From Pseudoxanthomonas sp. PXM01 (GTDB lineage Bacteria > Pseudomonadota > Gammaproteobacteria > Xanthomonadales > Xanthomonadaceae), in assembly GCF_014851815.1 (NCBI RefSeq), contig NZ_JACVAJ010000003.1, forward strand, positions 124,001 through 188,000: a stretch of 64,000 nucleotides of DNA, in the 5' to 3' direction. The notes under the pieces are model-generated. The model worked only from the letters and a program-made list of their open reading frames with translations. It was not told where the DNA came from and did not search any database. This document shows, in pieces, positions 1 through 9,120 of the stretch. Position 1 is the first letter of the stretch; every line of letters begins with the position of its first letter. Position numbers and translations under genes: made by a program.

Positions 1-1
1 C

Positions 2-1018
2 GGCTTCTACAACGGCCATTCGCGCATTGCCGTGCGCATCCTGGAGACGCATCCCGACATCCCGGTCGACGCCGGCTGGTTCTCGCGCAAGATCGCCGAC
101 GCCGTGTCGCTGCGCCGCGACGTGCTGAAGTTGGACGCGATCACCGATGCTTGGCGCGTGGTGCATGCCGAGGGTGACGGCCTGTCCGGCCTGGTCGTGG
201 ACCGCTACGGCGACCTGATCGTGGTCGAGTTCTTCGCCGCCGGCATGTTCCGCCACCGCGAATGGATCTACGAGGCACTGCGCGAGCAGTTCCCCGGCTG
301 CCGTTTCCACAGCTTCGCCGACGAACACGTGCAGAAGCAGGAAAGCTTCGAGTTCCACGGCAACACCACCACTGAAGCGGCGGTCATCACCGAGTACGGC
401 GTGAAGTTCCGCGCCGACCCGGCTGGCGCGCACAAGACCGGCTTCTTCGCCGACCAGCGCGAGAACCGCGAATGGCTCAGCCAGCAGGTCGAGGGCAAGA
501 CCGTGCTCGACCTGTGCTGCAACACCGGCGGCTTTGCGGTGTACGCGGCGGCGCGCGGCGCGTCCGAGGTCATCGGCGTGGATATCGACCAGGACGTCAT
601 CCAGATCGCCAAGGGCAACGCCAAGCTCAACAATGCGCGACCGAAGTTCGTGCAGGCGGACATCTTCCCGTACCTGCGCGACGCGGCGAACCGCGGCGAG
701 CAGTACGACGTGGTGATCCTCGACCCCGCCAAGATGACGCGCGACCGTGAGCAGGTGATCGCCGCGCTGAAGAAGTACCTCGACATGAACAAGCTGGCGC
801 TGGGCGTGGTGAAGCCGGGCGGCCTGTTCGCGACATTCTCGTGCACCGGCCTGGTCAGCGAGGAGCAGTTCCTCGACATGCTGCGCCGCGCCGCCTACTT
901 CTCCGGTCGCACCATCCAGATCCTCAAGGTCGCCGGTGCCGGTCCGGACCATCCGTTCATGGCGCACGTGCAGGAATCGCGCTACCTGAAGGCGGTGTTC
1001 TGCCGCGTGGTCGACTGA
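2..1018 (+). CDS. class I SAM-dependent rRNA methyltransferase, RlmI-like (5' end cut by window)
   Basis: The frame is open from base 2 and begins mid-protein (GFYNGHSRIAVRILE), so the start and most of the N-terminal PUA-like domain lie upstream. The rest matches the RlmI/RlmK C-terminal methyltransferase fold: SAM-binding motif I DLCCNTGGFAVYAAA, then GVDID, motif IV as DPAKM where RlmI proper usually has DPP, and FSCTG with the conserved Cys near the end. The family adds a methyl group to cytosine in 23S rRNA; the exact target here is inferred. The stop is 2 bp before the next start, so the two genes are probably co-transcribed. Confidence 0.85.
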   Translation, partial: GFYNGHSRIAVRILETHPDIPVDAGWFSRKIADAVSLRRDVLKLDAITDAWRVVHAEGDGLSGLVVDRYGDLIVVEFFAAGMFRHREWIYEALREQFPGCRFHSFADEHVQKQESFEFHGNTTTEAAVITEYGVKFRADPAGAHKTGFFADQRENREWLSQQVEGKTVLDLCCNTGGFAVYAAARGASEVIGVDIDQDVIQIAKGNAKLNNARPKFVQADIFPYLRDAANRGEQYDVVILDPAKMTRDREQVIAALKKYLDMNKLALGVVKPGGLFATFSCTGLVSEEQFLDMLRRAAYFSGRTIQILKVAGAGPDHPFMAHVQESRYLKAVFCRVVD

Positions 1019-1020
1019 CG

Positions 1021-1698
1021 ATGCAGCATGCGCGCGGCCTGCGGATCGTTCCGGTCCTGCTTGCCGCGCTGCTGGCCGGTTGTGCATCCACACCGGCCAC
1101 GCCCTGGCAATCGCTCGTCGACGCATCCCAATGGCGCAGTGTCGGCGGAGTCGCGCTGGATCCGCGCTGGCAAGTCCGCGACGGCGAACTCGCGCTGACC
1201 GAAGCCGGTGGCGGCGACATCCTCAGCGTCGGCACGTACGGCGATTTCGAGCTGGAACTGGAATGGCGGCTGCCGGCCGGTGGCAACAGCGGCCTGTTGT
1301 ATCGCGCGGTCGATGCCTCGCCCATCTGGGCGCGTGCGGTGGAATACCAGCTGCTCGACGACCGCGAGGCCGAAGACCGTATCGTGCCGAGCCACCGTGC
1401 CGGTGCCGTGTACGATCTCATCGCACCTGCACGCGATGTGCTGCGTCCCATCGGCGAGTACAACCAGGCGCGCATCGTCGCCTGCGGCCCGCGCGTGGAG
1501 CACTGGCTCAATGGCGTCCGCATCGCTGCGTACGACACGGAGAGCGATGACTGGCGTCGGCGCGTGGCCGCCAGCAAGTTCGCCGGGCAGACGGAGTTCG
1601 CCAAGGCGCGTCGCGGGCATCTCGGCTTGCAGGACCATGGCAACGCGGCGCACGTACGCAACATGCGTATCCGCGCGCTGGACCCGAACTGCTCGTAG
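1021..1698 (+). CDS. DUF1080 (3-keto-disaccharide hydrolase-like) lipoprotein
   Basis: The 225-aa product starts with a short signal peptide ending in the lipobox LLAGC (Cys20), so it is probably an envelope lipoprotein. The body has features of DUF1080 jelly-roll proteins: a W..L.D.S.W segment, F-E-L-E-L-E-W-R-L-P followed by GNSGLLYR, EYQLLDD, then NGVRIAAYD and GHLGLQDHG near the C-terminus. The family contains sugar-active hydrolases and lectin-like folds; no substrate can be named. The frame is open upstream to base 841, but the signal peptide fixes the start at 1021. A REP doublet and a strong terminator follow. Confidence 0.8.
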   Translation: MQHARGLRIVPVLLAALLAGCASTPATPWQSLVDASQWRSVGGVALDPRWQVRDGELALTEAGGGDILSVGTYGDFELELEWRLPAGGNSGLLYRAVDASPIWARAVEYQLLDDREAEDRIVPSHRAGAVYDLIAPARDVLRPIGEYNQARIVACGPRVEHWLNGVRIAAYDTESDDWRRRVAASKFAGQTEFAKARRGHLGLQDHGNAAHVRNMRIRALDPNCS

Positions 1699-1704
1699 GT
1701 TCTG

Positions 1705-1775
1705 CTGTGGGAGCGACGTAAGTCGCGATGACCCTGTGCAGCGATCTGCCATCGCGACTTGCGTCGCTCCCACAG
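1705..1775. repeat. REP doublet (REPIN-like), copy 1
   Basis: Two 26-nt inverted arms (1705-1730 and 1750-1775) enclose a 19-nt spacer. Each arm is TGTGGGA followed by a 5-bp stem GCGAC/GTCGC. The loop is GTAA in the left arm and GCAA in the right arm read on the minus strand. It lies between convergent genes just before a terminator. Three further copies occur at about 41.5, 51.1 and 54.0 kb. Confidence 0.85.
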
Positions 1776-1787
1776 GAAAGACCCACG

Positions 1788-1815
1788 AAAAAGGCGGGCC
1801 GAGGCCCGCCTTTTT
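1788..1815. terminator. bidirectional intrinsic terminator
   Basis: A5 tract, GGCGGGC stem (1793-1799), loop CGAG, GCCCGCC (1804-1810), then T5. It is symmetric, so it can end both the DUF1080 transcript and the converging fabV transcript. Confidence 0.9.
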
Positions 1816-1834
1816 CACTTACGACGCGAGGCGC

Positions 1835-3052
1835 TTAGCCTTCCGGCGACAGCTCGATGCAGTCGAACTGCACGTCGGGGTTCACGTCGGCGTCGTAGTC
1901 CACATCGCTGCGCTCGAAGCCGAACAGCTTCAGGAACTCGTGCTTGTAGTTGGCGTAGTCGGTCAACTGGAACAGGTTCTCGCTGGTGACCTGGGGCCAC
2001 AGCGCCTTGGCCTGGTCCTGCACTTCGGGCTTCAGTTCCCAGTCGTCCAGGCGCAGGCGGTTCTCGTCGTCGGTCTCGGCCGGTGCGCCGTCGGCGCGGT
2101 ACATGCGGTCGCGATACAGGCGGTCGAGCTGCTCGATGGTGCCTTCGTGCAGGCCGAGCTCCTTCATCACCTTGAACACGATGCTGATGTACAGCGGCAT
2201 CACCGGGATCGCCGAGCTGGCCTGCGTCACCACCGACTTCAGCACGGCGACGTTGGCGGTGCCGCCGGTCTTCCTCAGTCGCTTGTCCAGGCGCTGCGCG
2301 GTCTGGTCCAGGTCGACCTTGGCGCGGCCGAGCGCGCCGTGCCAGTAGATCGGCCAGGTGATGTCGGTGCCGATGTAGCTGAAGGCCACCGTGCGTGCGC
2401 CGTCGGCCAGCACGCCGGCGGTGGCCAGCGCATCGATCCACAGTTCCCAGTCCTGTCCGCCCATCACGGTGACCGTGTCTTCGATCTCCTGATCGGTGGC
2501 CGGTTCGATCGTCGCGTGGGTGATGACGTCCTTGTTGGTGTCGACGGCGGTGGACGTATACGGCGCGCCGATCGGCTTCAGCGCGGAGCGCTTCACTTCG
2601 CCGGTCGAGGGCAGCTTGCGCACCGGCGAGGCCAGCGAATAGATCACCAGGTCGACCTGGCCGCCCATCTCTTCCTTGATCAGCTCGATGACCTTGGCGC
2701 GCGCCTCATCGGAGAAGGCGTCCCCGTTGATCGAGCGACTGTACAGGCCCGCTTCCTTCGCGGCCTTGTCGAAGGCGGCGGAGTTGTACCAGCCGGCGGT
2801 GCCCGCCTTCTTCTCGTTGCCGGGCTTCTCGAAGAACACGCCCAACGTGTCCGCGCCGAACCCGAACGCCGCGCTGATGCGCGCTGCCAAGCCGTAACCG
2901 CTGGACGCACCGATCACCAGCACCTTCTTCGGTCCGTCGTTGCGCATGCCCTGCGCGCGCGTCGCCGCGATCTGGTCGCGCACGTTGAGCTCGCAGCCGA
3001 GCGGATGGGTGGTGGTGCAGATGAAGCCGCGGACTTTGGGATGGATGATCAA
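1835..3052 (-). CDS. fabV: NADH-dependent enoyl-ACP/trans-2-enoyl-CoA reductase FabV
   Basis: FabV reduces enoyl-ACP to acyl-ACP in the last step of each fatty-acid elongation cycle; the family is typically insensitive to triclosan. The protein shows the N-terminal [14 protein letters not shown] block, the nucleotide-binding loop GASSGYG (about residues 48-54) and the family signature Tyr-(X)8-Lys as Y236...K245 in [10 protein letters not shown]. The chosen TTG start at 3052 gives the usual N-terminus MIIHPKVRG and 405 aa. An in-frame ATG at 3088 would add twelve residues unlike the family. It is transcribed alone towards the terminator at 1788-1815. Confidence 0.95.
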   Translation of the reverse strand: MIIHPKVRGFICTTTHPLGCELNVRDQIAATRAQGMRNDGPKKVLVIGASSGYGLAARISAAFGFGADTLGVFFEKPGNEKKAGTAGWYNSAAFDKAAKEAGLYSRSINGDAFSDEARAKVIELIKEEMGGQVDLVIYSLASPVRKLPSTGEVKRSALKPIGAPYTSTAVDTNKDVITHATIEPATDQEIEDTVTVMGGQDWELWIDALATAGVLADGARTVAFSYIGTDITWPIYWHGALGRAKVDLDQTAQRLDKRLRKTGGTANVAVLKSVVTQASSAIPVMPLYISIVFKVMKELGLHEGTIEQLDRLYRDRMYRADGAPAETDDENRLRLDDWELKPEVQDQAKALWPQVTSENLFQLTDYANYKHEFLKLFGFERSDVDYDADVNPDVQFDCIELSPEG

Positions 3053-3170
3053 CGTCGTAACCCGGGGGATGGTGTGCCTGCGCGGCATCTTAGTGCCGCG
3101 GGCGCCGGGATTGAAGCGTCAGGGCTGCACACGCCTGCGTATGGCGAGCGCGGATCCTCGATGCGCGGAC

Positions 3171-3201
3171 AAAGAAAAAGCGGGCCGAAGCCCGCTTCTT
3201 T
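3171..3201 (-). terminator. intrinsic terminator after APC permease gene
   Basis: Stem AGCGGGC (3179-3185), loop CGAA, GCCCGCT (3190-3196). On the minus strand the hairpin is followed by a T-rich tail (TTTTCTTT), matching the end of the permease transcript that stops at 3223. Confidence 0.85.
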
Positions 3202-3222
3202 GATACGCGGATGGCAACGCGG

Positions 3223-4659
3223 TTACGCGTCGCCGCCCTTGGCCAGCATGCTGTTGCGACGGCTGTAGGCCAGGTAGACGACGATGCCGACCACGTTCCA
3301 GATCAGGAACCACAGCTGGGTGCGGTGCGGCAGGCTCCAGAACAGGTACAGGCAGCCGAGGATCGCGACCGGACCGACCACCCACGCCAGCGGCGTGCGG
3401 AACACGCGCGGACGATTGGGTTCGCGTGTGCGCAGCACCAGCAGGCAGACGCCGACGGCGACGAACGCCGCCAGCGTGCCGGCATTGGCGAGCGCAGCAA
3501 TCTCGTCCAGTCGCGCCACGCCGGCCAGCGCGGCGACCAGCACCGCGGTGAACACGGTGATCGCCACCGGCGTGCCGGTACGCGCATTGACCTTCGACAG
3601 GCCGCGCGGCAGCAGGCCGTCGCGCGACATCACGAAGAAGATGCGGCTCTGACCGTAGAAGAACGCCAGCAGCACCGTCGGCAGCGCAACGATCGCCACG
3701 ATGCCGATCACCAGCGCGGCGGTGCCGTGGCCGAGTTCGCGCATGATCAACGCCAGCGGCTCGGCGCTCTGGCCGAAGACGGTGTAGCTCAGCGCGCCGA
3801 CCGCGGCGACCGCGACCACCAGGTAGATCAGCGTGCAGCCGACCATCGAACCGATGATGCCGATGGACAGGTCGCGGCCGGGATTCTTGGTCTCTTCGGC
3901 GGCGGTCGAAATCGCATCGAAGCCATAGAAGGCGAAGAAGATGATCGCCGCCGCCGCCATCACGCCGCGTTCGACGCCGTCCGGCCCGATCGACTTCGGG
4001 AAGCCGTACGGCATGAACGGCTGCAGGTTGTCCGGGTTGAACGCCGGCAGCGCGACCGCGATGAACACCGCCAGCGCGATCAGCTTGAACACCACCAGGA
4101 TCGCGTTGAGCGTGGCGCTCTCGCGCGTGCCGGCGATCAGCAGGCCGGCGACGGCGAAGGTGATGACGATGGCGGGCAGGTTGATGACGCCGCCCGCATG
4201 CGGTCCGGCGGACAGCGCCGCGGGCAGGGTCACGTTCCAGCCGAAATTCTGCTGCACCCATTCGAGGAAGCCGACGAAGTAGCCCGACCACCCCACGGCC
4301 ACCGTGCTGACCACCAGCGAGTATTCGAGGATCAGGCTCCAGCCCACGATCCAGGCAATGGATTCACCCAGTACGCCGTAGCTGTAGGTATACGCGCTGC
4401 CGGCGGCCGGCATCATCGTCGACAGCTCGGCGTAGGCCAGCGCCGCGCAGGCACAGACCACGCCAGCGACCACGAAGGAGATCAGCACCGCGGGCCCGGC
4501 CTTCTCGGCGCCCACGCCGATCAGCGTGTAGATGCCGGTGCCGACGATGGCGCCGATGCCCAGCGCCACCAGGTGTGGCCAGCTCAGCGTGGGAACCAGT
4601 CGCCGGCCTTCTTCGTGCTCGGTGATCCGGTCGATGGATTTGCGCCGTAGCCAGGTCAT
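3223..4659 (-). CDS. APC superfamily amino acid permease (CAT-type)
   Basis: The 478-aa protein has about 12 hydrophobic segments. The first carries the APC signature GIGAIVGTGIYTLIG (about residues 33-47), and YAELSTMMPAAGSAYTYSY follows, as in CAT-type cationic or broad-range amino acid permeases. FFAFYGFDAISTAAEETKNP is the conserved mid-protein motif of this branch. It is an inner-membrane secondary transporter whose substrate cannot be fixed from sequence. A strong ribosome site GAGGAG precedes the ATG, and a terminator follows, so it is monocistronic. Confidence 0.9.
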   Translation of the reverse strand: MTWLRRKSIDRITEHEEGRRLVPTLSWPHLVALGIGAIVGTGIYTLIGVGAEKAGPAVLISFVVAGVVCACAALAYAELSTMMPAAGSAYTYSYGVLGESIAWIVGWSLILEYSLVVSTVAVGWSGYFVGFLEWVQQNFGWNVTLPAALSAGPHAGGVINLPAIVITFAVAGLLIAGTRESATLNAILVVFKLIALAVFIAVALPAFNPDNLQPFMPYGFPKSIGPDGVERGVMAAAAIIFFAFYGFDAISTAAEETKNPGRDLSIGIIGSMVGCTLIYLVVAVAAVGALSYTVFGQSAEPLALIMRELGHGTAALVIGIVAIVALPTVLLAFFYGQSRIFFVMSRDGLLPRGLSKVNARTGTPVAITVFTAVLVAALAGVARLDEIAALANAGTLAAFVAVGVCLLVLRTREPNRPRVFRTPLAWVVGPVAILGCLYLFWSLPHRTQLWFLIWNVVGIVVYLAYSRRNSMLAKGGDA

Positions 4660-4822
4660 GGAAACTCCTCGGGGTGCGTCAACGGAACAGCGCGCGGGCG
4701 GTGTGCCAGCGCTAACGGGATGGGGGAAAAGGTCCGCGGCGTGTCGCCCGCGACCGCCCGCAGCCTAAGCGGCCCGGGCCGGCGCTGGCAATCGGCGGCG
4801 CACCACGCGCGGGCCGCGAGGC

Positions 4823-5461
4823 TCAGAGATACGACGGTCGCGCGGGGTCGAACACCGGCGGGTAGCGGTGCACGTCGAGCAGGTCGAGGAACACGTCCAG
4901 TCCTTCGTCCGAACGCACCAGGTCGTACTCGGCATCCGACAGCAGGTGCACCACCAGCGCTTCCACCCCATGGCCCTGCAGGTGCAGGTTGTCGAACAGG
5001 TGCCGGTCGCCGGCAAGCGACGGCGGCAGCAGCAGGAAGGTCGAGAACGGCGAGGCGTCCAGCGGTGGCGTGGACATCGGCACGGTATGGCCGTAGCCCA
5101 GCCAGCTGTCCTCGGCGAAGGGCAGCTTCGCCAGCCAGCGCAGCCGTTCGATGAAGGCCGGATGCGGTTCGCGCACGTACCAGAACAGTTCTCGTGCCGC
5201 CGATTCGTCGCCGTCGTAACCACGCGGCAAGGTCATCAGCCGGTCGCTCATGCCGCAGGTCGCCAGCACGTAACCCGGCCTGTCGTCGCCGGGAAAGGTG
5301 CGGGCATAGACATGGACATCCACGCGGTGGAGACGGTCGTCGTCGTGGTCGACGCGGAAGGGTTCGCCCAGCGCATCGCGCAACGCCGCCGCACGCGCGG
5401 CCGCGAGCGCGGGCAGCGGATCGGGCGCGGCGCCCATCAGCGTGCGGAGACGTTGCAGCAA
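4823..5461 (-). CDS. suppressor of fused (SUFU) domain protein
   Basis: The 212-aa cytoplasmic protein resembles bacterial SUFU-fold proteins: VDVHVYARTFPGDDRPGYVLATCGMSDRLM in the middle, RELFWYVREP, then FLLLPPSLA and EALVVHLLSDAEYDLV. Bacterial members are of unknown function and often relate to immunity proteins of contact-dependent toxin systems, though no toxin gene adjoins it. The TTG start at 5461 has a GGGGAA ribosome site; an internal ATG at 5437 is the alternative. It is divergent from rmuC. Confidence 0.75.
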   Translation of the reverse strand: MLQRLRTLMGAAPDPLPALAAARAAALRDALGEPFRVDHDDDRLHRVDVHVYARTFPGDDRPGYVLATCGMSDRLMTLPRGYDGDESAARELFWYVREPHPAFIERLRWLAKLPFAEDSWLGYGHTVPMSTPPLDASPFSTFLLLPPSLAGDRHLFDNLHLQGHGVEALVVHLLSDAEYDLVRSDEGLDVFLDLLDVHRYPPVFDPARPSYL

Positions 5462-5623
5462 GCCGGCTTCCCCAGGCGGTCAGTGCGCCGCGACTGTGCG
5501 CCGGACAGAAGCCGAGGGTCAAGGCGCATATGCGCATCCGTGACGCCGCGCGCGCTTCCGCTGCGAGGCCGTTCGCGCTGTCGCCGGCGCAGGCCATGAG
5601 ACGGCAACGGCTACACTGTCCGC

Positions 5624-7009
5624 ATGGATTCCCAGACCCTGCTCATCCTCCTGCTGGTCCTCGTGGCCGTGGCCGTCGTCCTGCTGGCGGTGCTGGTGCT
5701 GCGCCGCCCGGAGGCACGTATCGGCGACCTGCTGGAACGCGCGCTGCGCGACGAACAGCGCGAGGGCCGTAGCGAGTTGCGCGAGCAGCTGGAAGGCCTG
5801 TCGCGCGCGCAGGAAGTACGCATCGACGGCTTCGCCCGCAATCTCGCCGACCTGAGCACGCGCACCGACCAGCGCCTGGATGTGCTGCGCGACACGCTGA
5901 GCGAGGACGCACGCAAGGGCCGGCTGGAGGCGTCCGAATCGCAGCAACGCTTCGCCGACACACTCGGCCAGCGGCTCAGCGAGCTGACCCAGCGCAATGA
6001 ACAACGCATCGGCGAGATGCGCACCACGCTGGAAGGCCGCCTGAAGGAGCTGCAGGCCGACAACGCGCAGAAGCTGGAACAGATGCGCGCCACCGTGGAC
6101 GAGAAGTTGCAGACTACGCTGGAAGCGCGGCTGGGTGCGTCGTTCAAGCTGGTGTCCGAGCGGTTGGAACAGGTGCAGCGCGGCTTGGGAGAGATGCAGC
6201 AGCTCGCCACCGGCGTCGGCGACCTCAAGCGCGTGCTGACCAACGTCAAGAACCGTGGCGGCTGGGGCGAAGTGCAGCTGGAAAGCATCCTCGAGCAGAC
6301 CCTGACCCAGGAGCAGTACGGCCGCAGCGTGAAGGTGCGCCCGGACAGTGGCGAGATGGTGGATTTCGCAGTGCGCCTGCCCGGCCGCAGTCCCGATGAC
6401 GTGCCGGTCTGGCTGCCGATCGATTCCAAGTTCCCCAGCGAGGACTACGAACGCCTGATCGATGCGCAGGAGCAGGGCGACGCCGAGGGCGTGCGCCAGC
6501 AGGGCGCGCAGCTGGAGCGCGCGATCCGCACCCAGGCCAAGTCGATCAGCGACAAGTACGTGGTGCCGCCGCATACCACCGACTTCGCAGTGATGTTCCT
6601 GCCTACCGAAGGCCTGTATGCCGAGGTGATCCGTCGTCCCGGGCTGGTCGACCTGCTGCAGCGCGAGCACCGCGTGGTCGTCGCGGGTCCAACCACGGTC
6701 ACCGCGCTGCTCAACAGCCTGCAGATGGGGTTCCGCACCCTGGCGATCGAACGGCGCTCCAGCGAAGTCTGGGTGTTGCTGGGCGCTGTGAAGAGCGAGT
6801 TCGGCAAGTTCGCCGGCATCCTGGAAAAGGCCGAGAAGCAGATCAGCACCGTCGGCCGCAGCCTGGGCGAAGCCAGCCGCAAGACCCGCACCATCGAGCG
6901 GCGGCTGCGCGGGGTGGAGTCGCTGGGAGGCGAACAGACCCGGCAGCTGCTCGGCGATATCGGGCTGGATGGCGGCGATGAAGACGAGACGGACACCGAC
7001 GCCGAATAG
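5624..7009 (+). CDS. rmuC: DNA recombination protein RmuC
   Basis: The 461-aa product has one N-terminal membrane helix (residues 4-26), then a long charged, Gln/Glu/Arg-rich coiled-coil region to about residue 190. The RmuC nuclease-like domain follows, with VKNRGGWGEVQLESILEQ, VWLPIDSKFPSEDYERL and VMFLPTEGLYAEV. RmuC limits DNA inversions at short inverted repeats in E. coli and is thought to be a membrane-anchored nuclease. Its length is typical. Confidence 0.93.
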   Translation: MDSQTLLILLLVLVAVAVVLLAVLVLRRPEARIGDLLERALRDEQREGRSELREQLEGLSRAQEVRIDGFARNLADLSTRTDQRLDVLRDTLSEDARKGRLEASESQQRFADTLGQRLSELTQRNEQRIGEMRTTLEGRLKELQADNAQKLEQMRATVDEKLQTTLEARLGASFKLVSERLEQVQRGLGEMQQLATGVGDLKRVLTNVKNRGGWGEVQLESILEQTLTQEQYGRSVKVRPDSGEMVDFAVRLPGRSPDDVPVWLPIDSKFPSEDYERLIDAQEQGDAEGVRQQGAQLERAIRTQAKSISDKYVVPPHTTDFAVMFLPTEGLYAEVIRRPGLVDLLQREHRVVVAGPTTVTALLNSLQMGFRTLAIERRSSEVWVLLGAVKSEFGKFAGILEKAEKQISTVGRSLGEASRKTRTIERRLRGVESLGGEQTRQLLGDIGLDGGDEDETDTDAE

Positions 7010-7072
7010 GGGTGTCGTGTCCACGGTGGTGGCCTACCATCTTTCCTTCAGTCTTCCCCCAGGAACCCCCGT

Positions 7073-7420
7073 ATGCGCCTTACCCTGATCTTGTCGACGT
7101 TGCTGGTGCTCGCCGGCTGCACCACCACACCTGCGACCGATCCCTCTGCCGTCGATGCTGCTCAGTGCGCCGCCTCCGGTGGCCGGGTCCAGACGCTGGG
7201 CCGTCTGCAGCGTGAGCAGTGCGTGGTGGCCTACGCCGACGCCGGCAAGTCCTGCAGCAGCAAGTCGGATTGCAGCGGCCAGTGTCTGGCCAGTGGCGAC
7301 GAGGAACTGGTGCCGGGTGCAAAAGCCACCGGCGTGTGCCAGCGCGACGTGAGCCAGAACTTCGGCTGCCGCCAGCGTATCGATGGTGGCGTGGCCGAAG
7401 GCACCATCTGCGTCGACTGA
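7073..7420 (+). CDS. small cysteine-rich lipoprotein, unknown function
   Basis: The 115-aa product starts with a signal peptide ending in the lipobox LVLAGC (Cys16). The remaining roughly 100 residues hold eight cysteines in the pattern C..C..C-x5-C-x3-C..C..C..C, enough for four disulfides, as expected for an oxidised periplasmic domain. No named family was recognised. It sits 63 bp after rmuC and 52 bp before the glutathione peroxidase gene, all on the plus strand. Confidence 0.8.
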   Translation: MRLTLILSTLLVLAGCTTTPATDPSAVDAAQCAASGGRVQTLGRLQREQCVVAYADAGKSCSSKSDCSGQCLASGDEELVPGAKATGVCQRDVSQNFGCRQRIDGGVAEGTICVD

Positions 7421-7472
7421 TCCTTCCCAGGGTGCTGCGACGCGGCGCCCGCTTGCCTGCTACGAGAGCCGC

Positions 7473-8015
7473 ATGAGCCAGACCATCCACGACATTCCTG
7501 TTTCCACCCTCGAAGGCCAGCCTTCATCGCTGGCCGACCATGCCGGCAAGGTACTGCTGGTGGTCAACGTGGCCTCCAAGTGCGGCCTGACGCCGCAATA
7601 CGAAGGCCTGGAGAAGCTCTATCGCGAACAGCGCGACGCCGGGCTGGAGGTGCTGGGTTTCCCGGCCAACGATTTCATGGGCCAGGAGCCGGGCAGCGAG
7701 GACGAGATCCGCCAGTTCTGCTCGCTGACCTATGACGTGACGTTCCCGATGTTCGCCAAGATCGCCGTCACCGGCGAAAGCACGCACCCGCTCTACCGGG
7801 CGCTAATCGACGCGCAGCCGGCCGCCACCGGTGAGGGTCCGTTGCGCGAAAAGCTGGCCGGGCTTGGCCTGTCGCCGAATCCGGCCCCCGGCATCCTGTG
7901 GAACTTCGAGAAGTTCCTGGTCGGCCGCGATGGCCAGGTGCTCGCGCGCTTCGCACCGGACGTCACCCCCGACGATGCGCGCCTGCGCGAGGCGATCGAA
8001 CGCGCACTGGCCTGA
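7473..8015 (+). CDS. glutathione peroxidase family protein (thiol peroxidase)
   Basis: The 180-aa cytoplasmic thioredoxin-fold peroxidase has peroxidatic Cys37 in NVASKCGLTPQY, the FPANDFMGQEPGS segment supplying the catalytic Gln, a second Cys in QFCSLTYDVTFPMF (the resolving position in BtuE-type enzymes) and the WNFEKFLVGRDG motif supplying Trp and Asn. It reduces hydroperoxides with thioredoxin or glutathione. Cysteine, not selenocysteine, is used. The frame is open upstream to 7383, but homology begins at MSQTIHDIPV. Confidence 0.92.
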   Translation: MSQTIHDIPVSTLEGQPSSLADHAGKVLLVVNVASKCGLTPQYEGLEKLYREQRDAGLEVLGFPANDFMGQEPGSEDEIRQFCSLTYDVTFPMFAKIAVTGESTHPLYRALIDAQPAATGEGPLREKLAGLGLSPNPAPGILWNFEKFLVGRDGQVLARFAPDVTPDDARLREAIERALA

Positions 8016-8031
8016 TCGCCCGTCGTCAGCC

Positions 8032-8067
8032 AAAGAAAAAGCCGGCGCATGCGCCGGCTTTTCTTTT
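8032..8067. terminator. bidirectional terminator between gpx and mlaA
   Basis: An 18-nt perfect palindrome GCCGGCGCATGCGCCGGC (8041-8058) is flanked by AAAGAAAAA on the left and TTTTCTTTT on the right, so it ends both converging transcripts. Confidence 0.9.
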
Positions 8068-8083
8068 CCCGCGTTCCGGTGGC

Positions 8084-9088
8084 TCAACCGCCGCCGCTGA
8101 TCTCCGGCATCGGCATGGCATCGGCCGGGACGGTCGGGTTGTTCTCGTCCTGCAGGTACTCCGGCAGTTCCGCTTCGGTCTGCTTCTGCGTGCGATGGCT
8201 TTCGATCTGGTAGTTGCGGCGCTGCAGCCAGGAGTCACGGACCAGCGCGTAGTCGTCCACCGCGCCTTCGCGCAGGCTGTCCAGCGACAGCAGCTGGGCG
8301 CGCGTATCCACCAGGTTCAGGCCCTGCAGGAAGATGCGCGCCTTGTCGTCCTCTACGTAACGGGTCGGACTGAGTGGCATGTCGCCGGCCAGTCCGAGCA
8401 CGTCGCGCACCGTGCGCGGGCCGAAGAACGGCAGCTCCACGTAACGCGAGCGTTTCCAGCCCCACGTGCCCAGCGTCTGTCCGAAGTCCTCGCTGCGGCG
8501 CTTCATCTTCAGGTCGCTGGCGGGATCGAAGATGCCGCCGATGCCCACCGTCGAATTCAGCAGGAAGCGGCCGAAGGTCTGCGTCGCATCGCGCGGACGT
8601 CCCTGCAACAGCTGGTTCACCATCGTCAGCGGCTGGCGCAGGTTGTCGAAGAAGTTGCCCACGCCCAGCCGCACCGGCCGCGGCACCACCGCCACATAGG
8701 CACGTGCCAACGGCCGCGCGACGGCACGGTCGACCGCATTGTTGAAGGCGTGCACCTTGCGGTTGAACTTCTCCCAGGGGTCGTAGGCGATGGGCGACTG
8801 CGCCGGTGCGGGGAGGGTCGGATCGGCGACCGGGTCGTAAGCGCCCTGGCCATAGATCGCGGCGAAGTCGTCCTCGCTTTCCGATGCCGTTGCGACGTCC
8901 GTGGCCGAAGCGGGGGCATCAATGCTCGCCGGGTCGATCGGGGGTTCGGGAGGCAACGGAGCGGCGGCGGCGGTGCTGTCGATCACCACCGATTCGGCCG
9001 GCGCATTCGCCGACGGCGTGGGCGCCGAGGCGCATGCGGTCGCCAGGGCGGCCAGCAGGAGCACGGTGCTGAGGCGGAACAGATTCAT
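8084..9088 (-). CDS. mlaA: outer-membrane phospholipid-removal lipoprotein MlaA (VacJ)
   Basis: MlaA extracts mislocalised phospholipids from the outer leaflet of the outer membrane and hands them to MlaC. The 334-aa product has a lipobox ending in ATAC, a low-complexity Ala/Pro/Asp-rich linker of roughly 75 residues, and then the MlaA domain starting at YDPWEKFNRKVHAFN, with ARAYVAVVPRPVRLGVGNFF, LNSTVGIGGIFDPAS and LPFFGPRTVRDVLG. The linker makes it longer than E. coli MlaA (251 aa). It is the last gene of the operon, 32 bp after mlaB. Confidence 0.95.
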   Translation of the reverse strand: MNLFRLSTVLLLAALATACASAPTPSANAPAESVVIDSTAAAAPLPPEPPIDPASIDAPASATDVATASESEDDFAAIYGQGAYDPVADPTLPAPAQSPIAYDPWEKFNRKVHAFNNAVDRAVARPLARAYVAVVPRPVRLGVGNFFDNLRQPLTMVNQLLQGRPRDATQTFGRFLLNSTVGIGGIFDPASDLKMKRRSEDFGQTLGTWGWKRSRYVELPFFGPRTVRDVLGLAGDMPLSPTRYVEDDKARIFLQGLNLVDTRAQLLSLDSLREGAVDDYALVRDSWLQRRNYQIESHRTQKQTEAELPEYLQDENNPTVPADAMPMPEISGGG

Positions 9089-9120
9089 CCTGATTCCTGG
9101 GAAACGGCGGGGGGTGGGGG

